Positions 38,369 through 47,713 are shown, counted from the first letter of the stretch. The stretch is 64,000 bases of DNA from Phyllobacterium calauticae (GCF_019991125.1 NZ_JAGENB010000001.1:868001-932000); one strand, 5' to 3'. Made by a program: numbers and translations. Notes: generated from the letters alone by a model not told the origin.

Positions 38369-39871
38369 ATGGCGGTAACGCAACAGGATCAGCAACCGGC
38401 AGGCGCGCGTATGCAGCACGCGGGCCGGCGCTTGCCGATCCTCAAACGCCTTTCGGGCAAGCTGTTGCGCCTCACCATCCTGTTCGGCCTGCTGGCCGAA
38501 GTGATGATTTTCGTTCCGACCATGGCCGATATGCGCATGCGCTGGCTTTCGGACCGCCTCAATACCGTTGCGGCAGCGAGTGTCGTGCTGGCGGCAAGCG
38601 ACGACAAGGATATTCCGCAGAGCGTACAGAACGATGTGCTTCTTGCCACGGGCACCAAGGCGATTGCCCTGCGCGAAATGGGCGCGTCGCGATTGCTGGC
38701 GGTGTCGGACATGCCGTCCAAGGTCGACCGGCACATCGACATGACGGTCACTGACCCGTTGACCACGATCCGCGACGCATTCGATACGCTCATCAATGGT
38801 GGCAACCGCATCATCCGCGTTTACGGTCCTATCGGCGAGACGGGAAAAGTCATCGAGCTCATCACGTCCGATGCGCCCCTGCGCAACGCGATGTTGCGTT
38901 ATGCCCGCAATCTGACGCTGATTTCGATGTTCATTTCGGTCATTACCGCCGGCCTGGTCTTCCTTGCCATCAGCCACCTGCTTATCCGGCCGATCCAGCG
39001 CATGAGTGCGAACATGCTGGCCTTTGCCCAGCAGCCGGATGATCCGCAGCGGGTCATCCAGCCGGATAATCGCGAGGACGAGCTTGGCATTGCCCAGCGC
39101 GAGCTGGCCGACATGCAGCAGCGCTTGCAGCGCACATTGTCCGAGCAGAAACACCTGGCCGACCTTGGCCTTGCCGTTTCCAAAATCAACCATGACATGC
39201 GCAACATTCTTGCGTCGGCCCAGCTCATGTCCGATCACCTCGCCAATGCCAGCGACCCCGCCATTCAGCGCATGGTGCCGAAACTCGTACGGACGATCGA
39301 CCGAGCCATCAACTACTCCCAGACCGTGCTTGCCTATGGCGGAACACAGGAGCCGCCGCCACAGCGGCGGCGGGTGAAGCTGCACACCATCGTCAGCGAC
39401 GTGGAAGAAATGCTCAATCTTGATACAAAGTCGGGGATTGAATTCAAAAACCTCGTACCGGAGAGTTTTGAGGTCGACGCAGATCCGGATCAGTTCTTCC
39501 GCGTGATTTCGAATCTCTGCCGCAATTCCGTTCAAGCCATGAGCGGCGTTACGGGTGATGACATCTCCATCGTCAAACGGCTGACAATTACGGCAGGACA
39601 AATTGGCGCCACATCGATCATCGGCATTGAGGATACCGGTCCGGGACTGCCGCCCAAGGCGCGCGAGAACCTGTTCACCGCATTCAAGGGCTCGGCCCGC
39701 TCCGGTGGCACCGGGCTCGGCCTTGCCATTGTGCACGAGCTGGTTCGTGCGCATGGCGGCACCATTGAACTGCGCGGCGGCGAAGGCGCGGGCACAAGTT
39801 TTGAAATCCGCATACCGGATCAACCCGTCTCTCTCGCCGAATGGCGCTCGCGCCGGGATTCAATATCGTGA
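38369..39871 (+). CDS. Membrane sensor histidine kinase
   Basis: A 500-residue kinase. Membrane helices at about 34-50 and 180-203 bracket a periplasmic domain of about 130 residues; a HAMP domain follows (205-257). The phospho-acceptor is His275 in KINHDMRNILASAQ, which lacks the usual proline two residues after the Asn. The ATPase domain keeps N (NLCRNSVQAM), G1 (EDTGPGLP) and G2 (GGTGLGLAIV) boxes. No response regulator is adjacent. The start MAVTQQDQQPAG at 38369 is preferred. cls follows 14 bp later and may be cotranscribed, which suggests an envelope-related role. Confidence 0.9.
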   Translation: MAVTQQDQQPAGARMQHAGRRLPILKRLSGKLLRLTILFGLLAEVMIFVPTMADMRMRWLSDRLNTVAAASVVLAASDDKDIPQSVQNDVLLATGTKAIALREMGASRLLAVSDMPSKVDRHIDMTVTDPLTTIRDAFDTLINGGNRIIRVYGPIGETGKVIELITSDAPLRNAMLRYARNLTLISMFISVITAGLVFLAISHLLIRPIQRMSANMLAFAQQPDDPQRVIQPDNREDELGIAQRELADMQQRLQRTLSEQKHLADLGLAVSKINHDMRNILASAQLMSDHLANASDPAIQRMVPKLVRTIDRAINYSQTVLAYGGTQEPPPQRRRVKLHTIVSDVEEMLNLDTKSGIEFKNLVPESFEVDADPDQFFRVISNLCRNSVQAMSGVTGDDISIVKRLTITAGQIGATSIIGIEDTGPGLPPKARENLFTAFKGSARSGGTGLGLAIVHELVRAHGGTIELRGGEGAGTSFEIRIPDQPVSLAEWRSRRDSIS

Positions 39872-39885
39872 TATGACACTCGCAA

Positions 39886-41346
39886 ATGAGTGATTATCTT
39901 CCCACCTACTGGCCCCAGATCTTCTTTGTCCTTTCCATCGTCCTCGGCGTTCCCGCCGCGGTCCATGCGGCCATGACGAAGGAGGAGGTGCGTGCGGCCA
40001 TTGGCTGGGTCGGCGTCATCATCCTCTCCCCGGTGATCGGCGCGGTCATTTATGCGGTCGCCGGCATCAACCGGATCAGGCGCTCCTCCATAAGCTCGCA
40101 GCGCGCCTTCCTGCACGAAATCGGTCAGGATCACCTGATGCGTTTCGATGCGGACGAAGGGAATGTCCTTGCGCATTTCGGGCAACGCTTTGCCGCCATG
40201 AAAACGCTCGGCGACCGGGTGAGCCGCTGCCGCCTGACAACCGGCAACGACGTCGCCATGCTGCAAAGCGGAGACGATGCCTACCGTTCGATGATCGACC
40301 ATATCAACGCTGCTCAGCGCAGCATTCTGCTCGAGACCTACATTTTCGACCGGGACAAGATCGGTTTTCGCGTGGCAGATGCGCTGATTGCTGCCGTTCA
40401 GCGCGGCATTGAAGTCCGTGTTCTCATCGACGCTGTCGGAGCCCGCTATTCCATACCGAGTATTGTCGGATATCTGAAAAAAGGCGGCGTGCGCACCGAC
40501 GTGTTCAACGGCAACATCATCATCGGCTTGCGCCTGCCCTATGCGAACCTGCGGACCCACCGCAAGATTCTGATTGTTGACGGGACAACGGCCTTTACCG
40601 GCGGCATGAACATTCGCGCCGGTTTTTCCGAAGAAATTGCCGGCAAGGACCATGCGCGCGATACCCATTTCAGATTGACCGGCCCGATCGTCACCGACCT
40701 CTTCCATATCGCGTCGGAAGACTGGCGCTTCACCACGGGTGAACAGCTGGCTGGCGATCCCTGGCTGATCGCTTCGCCGGACACGCCGGCGGGCGATCCC
40801 GTCTTTATCCGGGCTGTCCCGGCCGGCCCGGACAAGAGCGTGGAAGCCAATCATCGCATGTTGATGGGGGCGTTTTCCGTGGCGCGAAACCATATCCGGA
40901 TCATGTCGCCCTATTTCCTGCCGGATCGCGAACTGATCAGCGCTCTGGTGACCGCAGCCCGGCGGGGCGTCGAGGTCGATATCGTCGTGCCGGCGGTCAA
41001 CAATCTGAAACTCGTTGATCGCGCGATGACCGCGCAATTCGACCAGATTCTCAAGAGCCATTGCCGCATCTGGCGGGCAAGCGGCAATTTCAACCATTCC
41101 AAACTTCTGGCCATTGACGGACAGTGGGCCTATGTCGGGTCGTCGAATCTTGATCCGCGGTCATTGCGCCTCAACTTCGAAGTTGACCTGGAGATCATAG
41201 ACGCGGCATTTGCAGAAAAAGTGGAAGGGCTCATCGAGACGGCCATTGAAACCGCAAAGCCGGTCCTGTTGCAGAGCCTGCGCGCCCGTTCATTCTGGGT
41301 GCGGCTGCTCGACCGGATTATCTGGCTAGGCTCGCCCTATCTCTGA
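39886..41346 (+). CDS. cls: Cardiolipin synthase
   Basis: A 486-residue phospholipase D-superfamily enzyme making cardiolipin from phosphatidylglycerol. Two N-terminal membrane helices (about 9-28 and 38-60) precede two HKD motifs: His225-Lys227-Asp232 in HRKILIVDG and His404-Lys406-Asp411 in HSKLLAIDG. The length is typical of ClsA. The last 29 bp overlap the 3' end of the endonuclease/exonuclease/phosphatase gene in convergent orientation. Confidence 0.95.
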   Translation: MSDYLPTYWPQIFFVLSIVLGVPAAVHAAMTKEEVRAAIGWVGVIILSPVIGAVIYAVAGINRIRRSSISSQRAFLHEIGQDHLMRFDADEGNVLAHFGQRFAAMKTLGDRVSRCRLTTGNDVAMLQSGDDAYRSMIDHINAAQRSILLETYIFDRDKIGFRVADALIAAVQRGIEVRVLIDAVGARYSIPSIVGYLKKGGVRTDVFNGNIIIGLRLPYANLRTHRKILIVDGTTAFTGGMNIRAGFSEEIAGKDHARDTHFRLTGPIVTDLFHIASEDWRFTTGEQLAGDPWLIASPDTPAGDPVFIRAVPAGPDKSVEANHRMLMGAFSVARNHIRIMSPYFLPDRELISALVTAARRGVEVDIVVPAVNNLKLVDRAMTAQFDQILKSHCRIWRASGNFNHSKLLAIDGQWAYVGSSNLDPRSLRLNFEVDLEIIDAAFAEKVEGLIETAIETAKPVLLQSLRARSFWVRLLDRIIWLGSPYL

Positions 41347-42181
41347 TCTCCGCCGTTTCGTCCAGGGCTCCCTTCAGGTCGACATAGGCCTTGATCGGCA
41401 GGTGATCCGATGCCACGCGGGCAAGCGGCGTGTCATGCACCTCGATGCCGGTGACCAGACTGTGCGGATGGCCGAGCACGCGATCCAGCGCCAGAACCGG
41501 AAAACGCGAGGGGAAACTGGGCACTGCATTCTTCATCGGATCGAAGACCGGATGCAGGAAATGCAATGACGATCCCCTGCCGACACGCCATTCATTCAGA
41601 TCGCCGAGCAGAAGCGTCGGGCGTGATGGATCCGCATGAACAGCATCGAGGATCGCCTCGGATTGCTGCATGCGGGAATGCCGCAGCAGGCCAAGATGCG
41701 CGGCGATGATGCGCAGAGGACCAGCTTCGAGATCAAGGTCGACCACCAGAGCGCCACGCGGCTCAAGCCCCGGCAATGTCAGCTGCTGCACCCGCCGCAC
41801 GACACCTTCACGGAAAAGCAGCAGATTGCCGTGCCAGCCGTGTCCCTTGGGGTAGAGCGATGCCACACGCACGGGCACAAGATTGTTCTCGCGTTCCAGC
41901 CGGGCAAGATCGAGCAGGCCGGACCGTTCGCCGAAGCGTTTGTCCGCCTCCTGCACAGCGACGACATCTGCGCCAAGTTCGCCGATGACATGGGCAATGC
42001 GGTCAGGATCGAACTTCTTGTCGATTCCGACGCATTTATGGACATTGTAGGACGCAATGACCGTGTCGTTCCGCACGACCTTGGTCACGCCAGTCGGGCG
42101 CTTGTTGCGGTTCTTGACCGCCGCGAGGATGCTGGCTGAGACACTGGGTCTTGTGTGCCGCATTGGCTTCTTGCTGTCCAT
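41318..42181 (-). CDS. Endonuclease/exonuclease/phosphatase-fold hydrolase
   Basis: A 287-residue EEP-family protein. The fold's metal and phosphate sites are visible: SYNVHKCVG near residue 45, VVAVQEAD (catalytic Glu), LLLGDLNEWRVG (Asp-x-Asn), and ASDHLPIKA near the C-terminus. Family members cleave DNA or phosphoesters such as sphingomyelin; the substrate is not evident. Its 3' end overlaps cls. The start at 42181 (MDSKKPMRHTRP) is chosen; the frame is open to 42229. Pairing with cls suggests, weakly, phospholipid metabolism. Confidence 0.85.
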   Translation of the reverse strand: MDSKKPMRHTRPSVSASILAAVKNRNKRPTGVTKVVRNDTVIASYNVHKCVGIDKKFDPDRIAHVIGELGADVVAVQEADKRFGERSGLLDLARLERENNLVPVRVASLYPKGHGWHGNLLLFREGVVRRVQQLTLPGLEPRGALVVDLDLEAGPLRIIAAHLGLLRHSRMQQSEAILDAVHADPSRPTLLLGDLNEWRVGRGSSLHFLHPVFDPMKNAVPSFPSRFPVLALDRVLGHPHSLVTGIEVHDTPLARVASDHLPIKAYVDLKGALDETAEIRDRASLAR

Positions 42182-42248
42182 GCATAAGAGATATGTCGGG
42201 TTCGCGCGAATGGCAAGCAAATGCAGCAATCAGATCAAGCGAGCGCCT

Positions 42249-43532
42249 TCAAACCCGGTTGCCAACGAAATGCGCCAGCTGGGCACCCACTTCGTAATAT
42301 CCTTCGCGCAGGGTGCGCAGGCCTTCTTCCCGGGGTTTTGTCACCGGCAAAGGCAGGTCGGCATCGGATATCCTGCCGGCGATGTGTTCAGCCAGGACCC
42401 GGCCGAAGACCGTACCCGGAGCGATGCCGCGTCCGTTGTAACCGCTGAAACTGATGATCTTCGGCGCGAGGGTGTGGAATCGCGGCAGGTTGTCGTTGGT
42501 CATGCCGATCTGGCCGTACCAGCCCGCCTCAAACGTCACATCCCTGATCTGCGGGAACAGTTTGCGGATCGACCGGGCAGCCCACGCCTTGTGGACGGCC
42601 ATTCCCGTGCCGCGCAACGCCCCCACGCTGCCGAACACCAGACGGCCGCGCTGATCCATCCGGAACGAGCTCAGTATCTCCTTGGTGTCCCAGCCGCCCT
42701 GGCGCTCGGGCAAAACCGTGTTGCGCACGTCTTCCGGCAGCGGCGTCGTGGCAAAATTGAAATAGGGCAGATGCAGGAGTTCGGCTCGCAGTTCCGGCCA
42801 GGGTGACGTCGTGTAAGCGTTTGTTGCGACGACAACCCACTCGGCCGACACGGTTCCGGTCGGTGTGTTGACGATCCAGCGGTCGCCGGAACGGGTCGTG
42901 GATGTCACCGGGGTTCCCGTATGGACGGCAACGCCAGCGGCAATGGCAGCGGTTGCAAGACCGCGTACATAGGCCAGCGGCTGGATCGTGCCGGCGCGAT
43001 TGTCCAGAAGCGAAGCGGCATAGGCGGTCGAGCCGACCTTCTCTGCGGTTTCCTCTGCGCCCAGCAGGCGGACGGCCGCGCCGCGTGCCAGCCACTGCTC
43101 AGCCCGTTGTTCCAACTGTTTGACGCCGCTCTTGCCGACGGCGCAGTGCAAGGTACCCTTGCGCTCGAGTTCGCAGGCGATCTTGTGCTTGTCGACAAGG
43201 TTGAACACGGATTGCGGTGCATTGCCGAGCAGTTCCAGCAAACGTTCGCCATGCACCTGGCCCAGAACCTGCGGCAGGTCATTGGGCATCACCCACATGC
43301 CGGCATTGACCAGACCGACATTGCGGCCTGATCCGCCATAGCCGATGTCGACGGCATCGAGAACGGCAACGCTTGAGCCTGTTTCAGCCAGATGCAGGGC
43401 GGCGGACAATCCGGTAAAACCGGCGCCGATGACGGCGACATCAACGGAAATATTGCCCGCCAGCTTCTGTGTTGCAGGCGCGGGCGGCGCGGTCTTTTCC
43501 CAGAGGCCGTGGGAGCGTTCATCATTCAGCAT
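42249..43532 (-). CDS. FAD-dependent oxidoreductase, DAO family (amaA-like)
   Basis: A 427-residue D-amino-acid-oxidase-fold flavoprotein. The FAD dinucleotide motif is GAGFTG (36-41) within VDVAVIGAGFTGLSAALHLAE, and GYGGSGRNVGLV is the second FAD contact. The C-terminus keeps SGYNGRGIAPGT. Related enzymes oxidise pipecolate, sarcosine, putrescine adducts or other amines. Because the neighbours encode a 2-oxoadipate-converting HglS and an aminoadipate-semialdehyde-type dehydrogenase, an L-pipecolate oxidase (AmaA) role is the best guess. The start at 43532 fits the family; the frame is open to 43667. Confidence 0.8.
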   Translation of the reverse strand: MLNDERSHGLWEKTAPPAPATQKLAGNISVDVAVIGAGFTGLSAALHLAETGSSVAVLDAVDIGYGGSGRNVGLVNAGMWVMPNDLPQVLGQVHGERLLELLGNAPQSVFNLVDKHKIACELERKGTLHCAVGKSGVKQLEQRAEQWLARGAAVRLLGAEETAEKVGSTAYAASLLDNRAGTIQPLAYVRGLATAAIAAGVAVHTGTPVTSTTRSGDRWIVNTPTGTVSAEWVVVATNAYTTSPWPELRAELLHLPYFNFATTPLPEDVRNTVLPERQGGWDTKEILSSFRMDQRGRLVFGSVGALRGTGMAVHKAWAARSIRKLFPQIRDVTFEAGWYGQIGMTNDNLPRFHTLAPKIISFSGYNGRGIAPGTVFGRVLAEHIAGRISDADLPLPVTKPREEGLRTLREGYYEVGAQLAHFVGNRV

Positions 43533-43679
43533 GGGGTCACCGTCAGGTCGGTCCGGCCTTTGCCGGCAATCTTGCACAGACTCATCGTCCATTCTGCTTA
43601 TAAGCCGCGTTTTCGGCGACGAAAGTGAAATTCGTTGAAGAGGTGATGCGGCGGGCGAATGACCCACTAGGTCTGGACC

Positions 43680-44585
43680 CTAGGGACGTTTGCTGACCTG
43701 ATCGGCGATCCATGCAAAAAAGCTCTGGGCCATCGGATTTTCCTTCTTGTGGTCCGGCACGACGAGATAATAGCTGTTCTCTGTCGTCAGCGGCTGATCG
43801 AACAACACCTGCAGGCGGCCGGATGCCAATTCGTGCTCGATGAGATAACGCGGCACCAGGGCAAAACCGAGTCCCGCCAGCGCAGCTTCGATCACCATGG
43901 AAAAATGCTCGAAGCGATGGCCCTTGTAGGGGCTGACTACCTCCGCCTGTACCGATTCAAACCAGTCGGCCCAGGCTTTCGGCCGCGTCGAAAGGTGCAG
44001 CAGCGGTGCCGAGCCGGCAAGCTCGGCCGGGGTAACGACGGGATTGGTGGCCAGCAGTTCCGGGCTGCCGACGGGAACAATCATTTCACTGCAAAGATAT
44101 GTGCAGGTGGCATGAGCCCACACCGGCTGACCATAATGGATTGCCAGATCAAAGGGCTCTTCCTCGAAATCAAAGGGTTGCGAGCGCGATGCAACGCTCA
44201 AGGCCATATCCGGATAGAGCCGCAGAAAATCCGGCAGGCGCGGCATCAGCCAGCGGCTGCCGAAGGTCGGCAATGTTGCAATGCTCAGGGATGACGCCGA
44301 TTGCGATGCCGCCATGGCCCGCAGCATGGTTTCCTCGGTCAGCCCAAGCAGGCGGCGCACTTCGGGCAGGAATTTCTGCCCGGCGTCGGACAGAACCACC
44401 CTTTGCCGGATGCGCTCGAAAAGCAGGACGCCGATCTGGCTTTCCAGCTCGCTCATCTGGCGGCTGACGGCACTCTGGGTGAGGTTCAGCTCCTTTGCCG
44501 CCTGCGTGAAGCTGCCATGGCGCGCCGCACACTCGAAGGTTTGCAGGATATCAATGTCAGGAATCAGACGGCGGCTCAACTTCAT
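43680..44585 (-). CDS. LysR-family transcriptional regulator, GcvA-like
   Basis: A 301-residue regulator. The winged helix-turn-helix is at about 13-70 (LQTFECAARHGSFTQAAKELNLTQSAVSRQM), followed by a substrate-binding domain (95-295). It lies between the FAD oxidoreductase (same strand, downstream) and the divergent hglS gene, so it very likely regulates both in response to a lysine-pathway intermediate. The divergent 124 bp contain an inverted repeat at 44615-44632 and a perfect TATAAT. Confidence 0.92.
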   Translation of the reverse strand: MKLSRRLIPDIDILQTFECAARHGSFTQAAKELNLTQSAVSRQMSELESQIGVLLFERIRQRVVLSDAGQKFLPEVRRLLGLTEETMLRAMAASQSASSLSIATLPTFGSRWLMPRLPDFLRLYPDMALSVASRSQPFDFEEEPFDLAIHYGQPVWAHATCTYLCSEMIVPVGSPELLATNPVVTPAELAGSAPLLHLSTRPKAWADWFESVQAEVVSPYKGHRFEHFSMVIEAALAGLGFALVPRYLIEHELASGRLQVLFDQPLTTENSYYLVVPDHKKENPMAQSFFAWIADQVSKRP

Positions 44586-44614
44586 TCTTATCTCGCATCA
44601 ACCTAGTTCAATTC

Positions 44615-44648
44615 ATCGCAATCTTTGGCGATATCATCACTGTATAAT
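44615..44648 (+). promoter_or_regulatory. Divergent LysR-type operator and hglS promoter
   Basis: ATCGC (44615-44619) and GCGAT (44628-44632) form an inverted repeat with an 8-base spacer, followed by a consensus -10 TATAAT at 44643-44648, 62 bases before the hglS ATG. A weak -35 matches activator-dependent transcription by the adjacent LysR regulator. Pattern-based. Confidence 0.4.
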
Positions 44649-44709
44649 CCAGTTTGAGCATGACAGCGATAGTTTATGCTGTTGCAGCAACAAAGCGGAA
44701 CAGAACACG

Positions 44710-46113
44710 ATGAAATCAGGCACGTTTACGTCATCCGACGTGATCAGGGCGTCCTTTTCGGCCGCCATGTCATCCATGTACCGGACAGAGGTTCCTGCCT
44801 ATGGCACACTCATGTCCCTGGTTGCCGAGGTGAACAGCAAGACACTGGCAGCTTCACCGGAATTGAAAGACCAGCTGCAGGAAACCGATACGCTCGACCG
44901 CATATCGGAAGAGCGCCACGGCGCGATCCGCGTCGGCACGCCGGAAGAGCTGTCCATGCTGCGCCGCGCCTTCGCTGTTATGGGCATGTATCCCGTCGGC
45001 TATTACGATTTGAGCGAGGCAGGCGTTCCCGTCCATTCCACGGCTTTCCGTCCGGTCGATGACGCCGCGCTGAAGATCAATCCGTTTCGGGTGTTCACGT
45101 CGCTGCTGCGCCTCAACCTGATCGGCGATGCCGGCTTGCGGAAAAAGGCGCGCGCCATTCTGGATGCGCGGCGGATTTTCACCGACAAGGCCATTGCGCT
45201 CGTTGAAAAGGCAGAAGCTGAGGGCGGCCTTGGTTCTGACGACGCGGCAATATTCGTGAGCGAGATTCTCGAGACATTTCGCTGGCACGACCGGGCGAGC
45301 GTCAGCGGCACGCTTTACCAGCGCCTGCACGATGCCCACCGGCTCATTGCCGATGTCGTCTCGTTCAAGGGACCGCACATCAATCACCTGACGCCGCGCA
45401 CGCTCGACATCGATGCGGTGCAGTATCTGATGCCGGAACACGGCATTTCTCCCAAGGCCGTTATTGAAGGCCCGCCCACGCGCGCCTGCCCCATCCTCTT
45501 GCGCCAGACATCGTTCAAGGCGCTGGAGGAGAATGTATCGTTTCAAAATTCCGACGGCACATGGGAAACGGGCTCGCATACCGCACGCTTTGGCGAAATC
45601 GAACAGCGCGGCATTGCACTGACACCGAAGGGGCGGGCCCTCTATGACAGGCTGCTGAATGACACCCGCAAGATCATTCGTCCGGCGGCTGATGGCTCCA
45701 ACGCGAAAGCTTATATCGCCGCCCTGTCGGACACGTTCAAAGCGTTTCCCGACAATTGGGCGGACATTCGCCGCGACGGTCTCGGCTATTTCCGCTATTC
45801 GGTCGTCGAGAGCTTTGCGGGCCGCGTGACCACGCGCGAGGCTGGGGATATCGAGACCTTGATCGCACGCGGTGCCGTGCGGTTCGACCCTATCGTCTAC
45901 GAGGATTTTCTCCCCGTCAGCGCAGCGGGTATTTTCCAGTCCAATCTCGGTGACGAAGCCAGCCAGAAATTTGTCGCCAGCCCCAGCCAGCGCGAATTCG
46001 AGACCGACCTCGGTACGGCGGTCCTCGACGAATTTGCCCATTATGCCGGGCTTGAACAGGCCTCCATCCAACAATGCCTACAAATACTGCGCCCTGCGGC
46101 ACTTGCAAGTTGA
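44710..46113 (+). CDS. hglS: 2-oxoadipate dioxygenase/decarboxylase (DUF1338, HglS)
   Basis: A 467-residue DUF1338 protein (YdcJ/HglS family) from the ATG at 44710 (MKSGTFTSSDVIRASFSAAMS). In Pseudomonas putida HglS is known to convert 2-oxoadipate to D-2-hydroxyglutarate with iron and oxygen, in D-lysine and pipecolate catabolism. Family features seen are the N-terminal RTEVPAYGTLMSLVAEVN, HSTAFRPVDDAALKINPFRVFTSLLRL (with its metal-site histidine) and HINHLTPRTLDIDAV (second histidine). The upstream open frame to 44281 is antisense to the LysR gene and not coding. amaB follows after 88 bp. Confidence 0.88.
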   Translation: MKSGTFTSSDVIRASFSAAMSSMYRTEVPAYGTLMSLVAEVNSKTLAASPELKDQLQETDTLDRISEERHGAIRVGTPEELSMLRRAFAVMGMYPVGYYDLSEAGVPVHSTAFRPVDDAALKINPFRVFTSLLRLNLIGDAGLRKKARAILDARRIFTDKAIALVEKAEAEGGLGSDDAAIFVSEILETFRWHDRASVSGTLYQRLHDAHRLIADVVSFKGPHINHLTPRTLDIDAVQYLMPEHGISPKAVIEGPPTRACPILLRQTSFKALEENVSFQNSDGTWETGSHTARFGEIEQRGIALTPKGRALYDRLLNDTRKIIRPAADGSNAKAYIAALSDTFKAFPDNWADIRRDGLGYFRYSVVESFAGRVTTREAGDIETLIARGAVRFDPIVYEDFLPVSAAGIFQSNLGDEASQKFVASPSQREFETDLGTAVLDEFAHYAGLEQASIQQCLQILRPAALAS

Positions 46114-46119
46114 ACACTC

Positions 46120-46134
46120 ATTTGACCTTATTGC
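46120..46134 (+). promoter_or_regulatory. Second copy of the 15-base motif, upstream of amaB-like gene
   Basis: ATTTGACCTTATTGC lies between hglS and the aldehyde dehydrogenase gene and is identical to 32001-32015 between phhA and the Lrp gene. It contains TTGACC, but no good -10 follows at 17 bases, so here an operator reading is better than a promoter reading. Confidence 0.3.
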
Positions 46135-46201
46135 GGCCTCTCCGGCAAAAGTCCGGCGCTCACCGCACGGTCAGATAAAAGATATGTAAAGGGAAGGCAA
46201 A

Positions 46202-47713
46202 ATGACGATTGCTCAAGACGTAAAAACACTCCTCGCAAAGCTTGGCGTGGCCGAAGCCGCCTATACCGGTGGAACAATGGCTTCCTACAGCCCGGTCACC
46301 GGCGAGAAGATTGCCGATATTGCCATTCATTCGGCGGCCGATACAGCCAAGGCCATTGAACAGGCCGATGCGGCCTTCCGCGAATGGCGCCTTGTTCCGG
46401 CACCCAAGCGCGGTGAACTCGTTCGCCTCTTTGGTGAAGAGCTGCGGGCGCTGAAGACGGAACTCGGCCGCCTCGTCTCGATTGAAGCGGGAAAAATCCC
46501 GTCCGAAGGGCTCGGCGAAGTGCAGGAAATGATCGACATCTGCGATTTCGCGGTCGGCCTTTCCCGCCAGCTCTACGGCCTGACCATTGCAACGGAACGT
46601 CCAGGGCATCGCATGATGGAAACCTGGCATCCCCTCGGCGTTGTCGGCGTCATTTCCGCCTTCAACTTCCCGGTTGCCGTCTGGTCGTGGAATACGGCGC
46701 TTGCCCTCGTCTGCGGCAATGCCGTTGTCTGGAAGCCATCGGAAAAGACACCGCTCACCGCCCTCGCCTGCCAGGCCATCTTCGACCGCGCGGTCGCGCG
46801 CTTCGGTGACGTGCCGGCCGGCCTGACCAAGACATTGATGGGCGACCGGACCGTCGGCGAAGCCCTGGTCGATCATCCCAAGGTTGCGCTCGTCTCGGCA
46901 ACCGGCTCGACCCGCATGGGCCGTGAAGTCGGCCCGCGTCTGGCCAAGCGTTTTGCCCGTTCGATCCTTGAGCTCGGCGGCAACAATGCCGGTATCGTCT
47001 GCCCGTCAGCCGATCTCGACATGGCGCTGCGCGCTATCGCCTTCGGTGCCATGGGAACGGCTGGTCAGCGCTGCACCACCCTGCGCCGCCTCTTCGTGCA
47101 CGAAAGCGTCTACGACACGCTCGTCCCGCGCCTGAAGAAGGCCTATGAGAGCGTTTCCGTCGGCAGCCCGATCGAGACATCGGCCCTCGTCGGCCCGTTG
47201 ATCGATAAAGCCGCCTTCGACAACATGCAGAAGGCAGTGCAGGAAGCCGTCGCCCACGGCGGCAAGGTTACCGGCGGCGCCCGCGTGGATACATCGCATC
47301 CGAATGCCTACTACGTCCGTCCTGCCCTTATCGAAATGCCGAAGCAGGCCGGTCCGGTGACGGAGGAGACCTTTGCTCCAATCCTCTACGTGATGAAATA
47401 CAGCGATTTCGACAAGGCGATTGCCGATCACAACGCGGTTGGTGCCGGCCTGTCGTCGTCCATCTTCACCCTCGACCTGCAGGAAGCCGAACGCTTCCTC
47501 AGCGCGGATGGATCGGACTGCGGTATTGCCAACGTCAACATCGGCACATCCGGTGCTGAAATCGGCGGCGCTTTCGGCGGCGAAAAGGAAACGGGCGGCG
47601 GCCGCGAATCCGGCTCGGATGCCTGGAAGGCCTATATGCGCCGCGCCACAAACACCGTCAATTACTCCAAGGCATTGCCTTTGGCCCAGGGTGTTTCCTT
47701 CGACATCGACTGA
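46202..47713 (+). CDS. amaB: Aldehyde dehydrogenase, ALDH7 type (aminoadipate semialdehyde/P6C dehydrogenase)
   Basis: A 503-residue NAD-dependent aldehyde dehydrogenase. The catalytic residues are Glu257 in LELGGNNAGIV and Cys291 in GTAGQRCTTLRRL. The sequence around GHRMMETWHPLGVVGVISAFNFPVAVWSWN and SGAEIGGAFGGEKETGGGRESGSDAWK is typical of the ALDH7/antiquitin group, which oxidises alpha-aminoadipate semialdehyde (from piperideine-6-carboxylate) in lysine breakdown. With hglS upstream and an amaA-like oxidase nearby, the AmaB role is well supported by context. A rho-independent terminator follows at 47740. Confidence 0.9.
   Translation: MTIAQDVKTLLAKLGVAEAAYTGGTMASYSPVTGEKIADIAIHSAADTAKAIEQADAAFREWRLVPAPKRGELVRLFGEELRALKTELGRLVSIEAGKIPSEGLGEVQEMIDICDFAVGLSRQLYGLTIATERPGHRMMETWHPLGVVGVISAFNFPVAVWSWNTALALVCGNAVVWKPSEKTPLTALACQAIFDRAVARFGDVPAGLTKTLMGDRTVGEALVDHPKVALVSATGSTRMGREVGPRLAKRFARSILELGGNNAGIVCPSADLDMALRAIAFGAMGTAGQRCTTLRRLFVHESVYDTLVPRLKKAYESVSVGSPIETSALVGPLIDKAAFDNMQKAVQEAVAHGGKVTGGARVDTSHPNAYYVRPALIEMPKQAGPVTEETFAPILYVMKYSDFDKAIADHNAVGAGLSSSIFTLDLQEAERFLSADGSDCGIANVNIGTSGAEIGGAFGGEKETGGGRESGSDAWKAYMRRATNTVNYSKALPLAQGVSFDID

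Noticed and set aside
44281-44709. N-terminal extension of hglS
   Set aside because: It is antisense to the LysR gene, and the DUF1338 family begins at the ATG at 44710.
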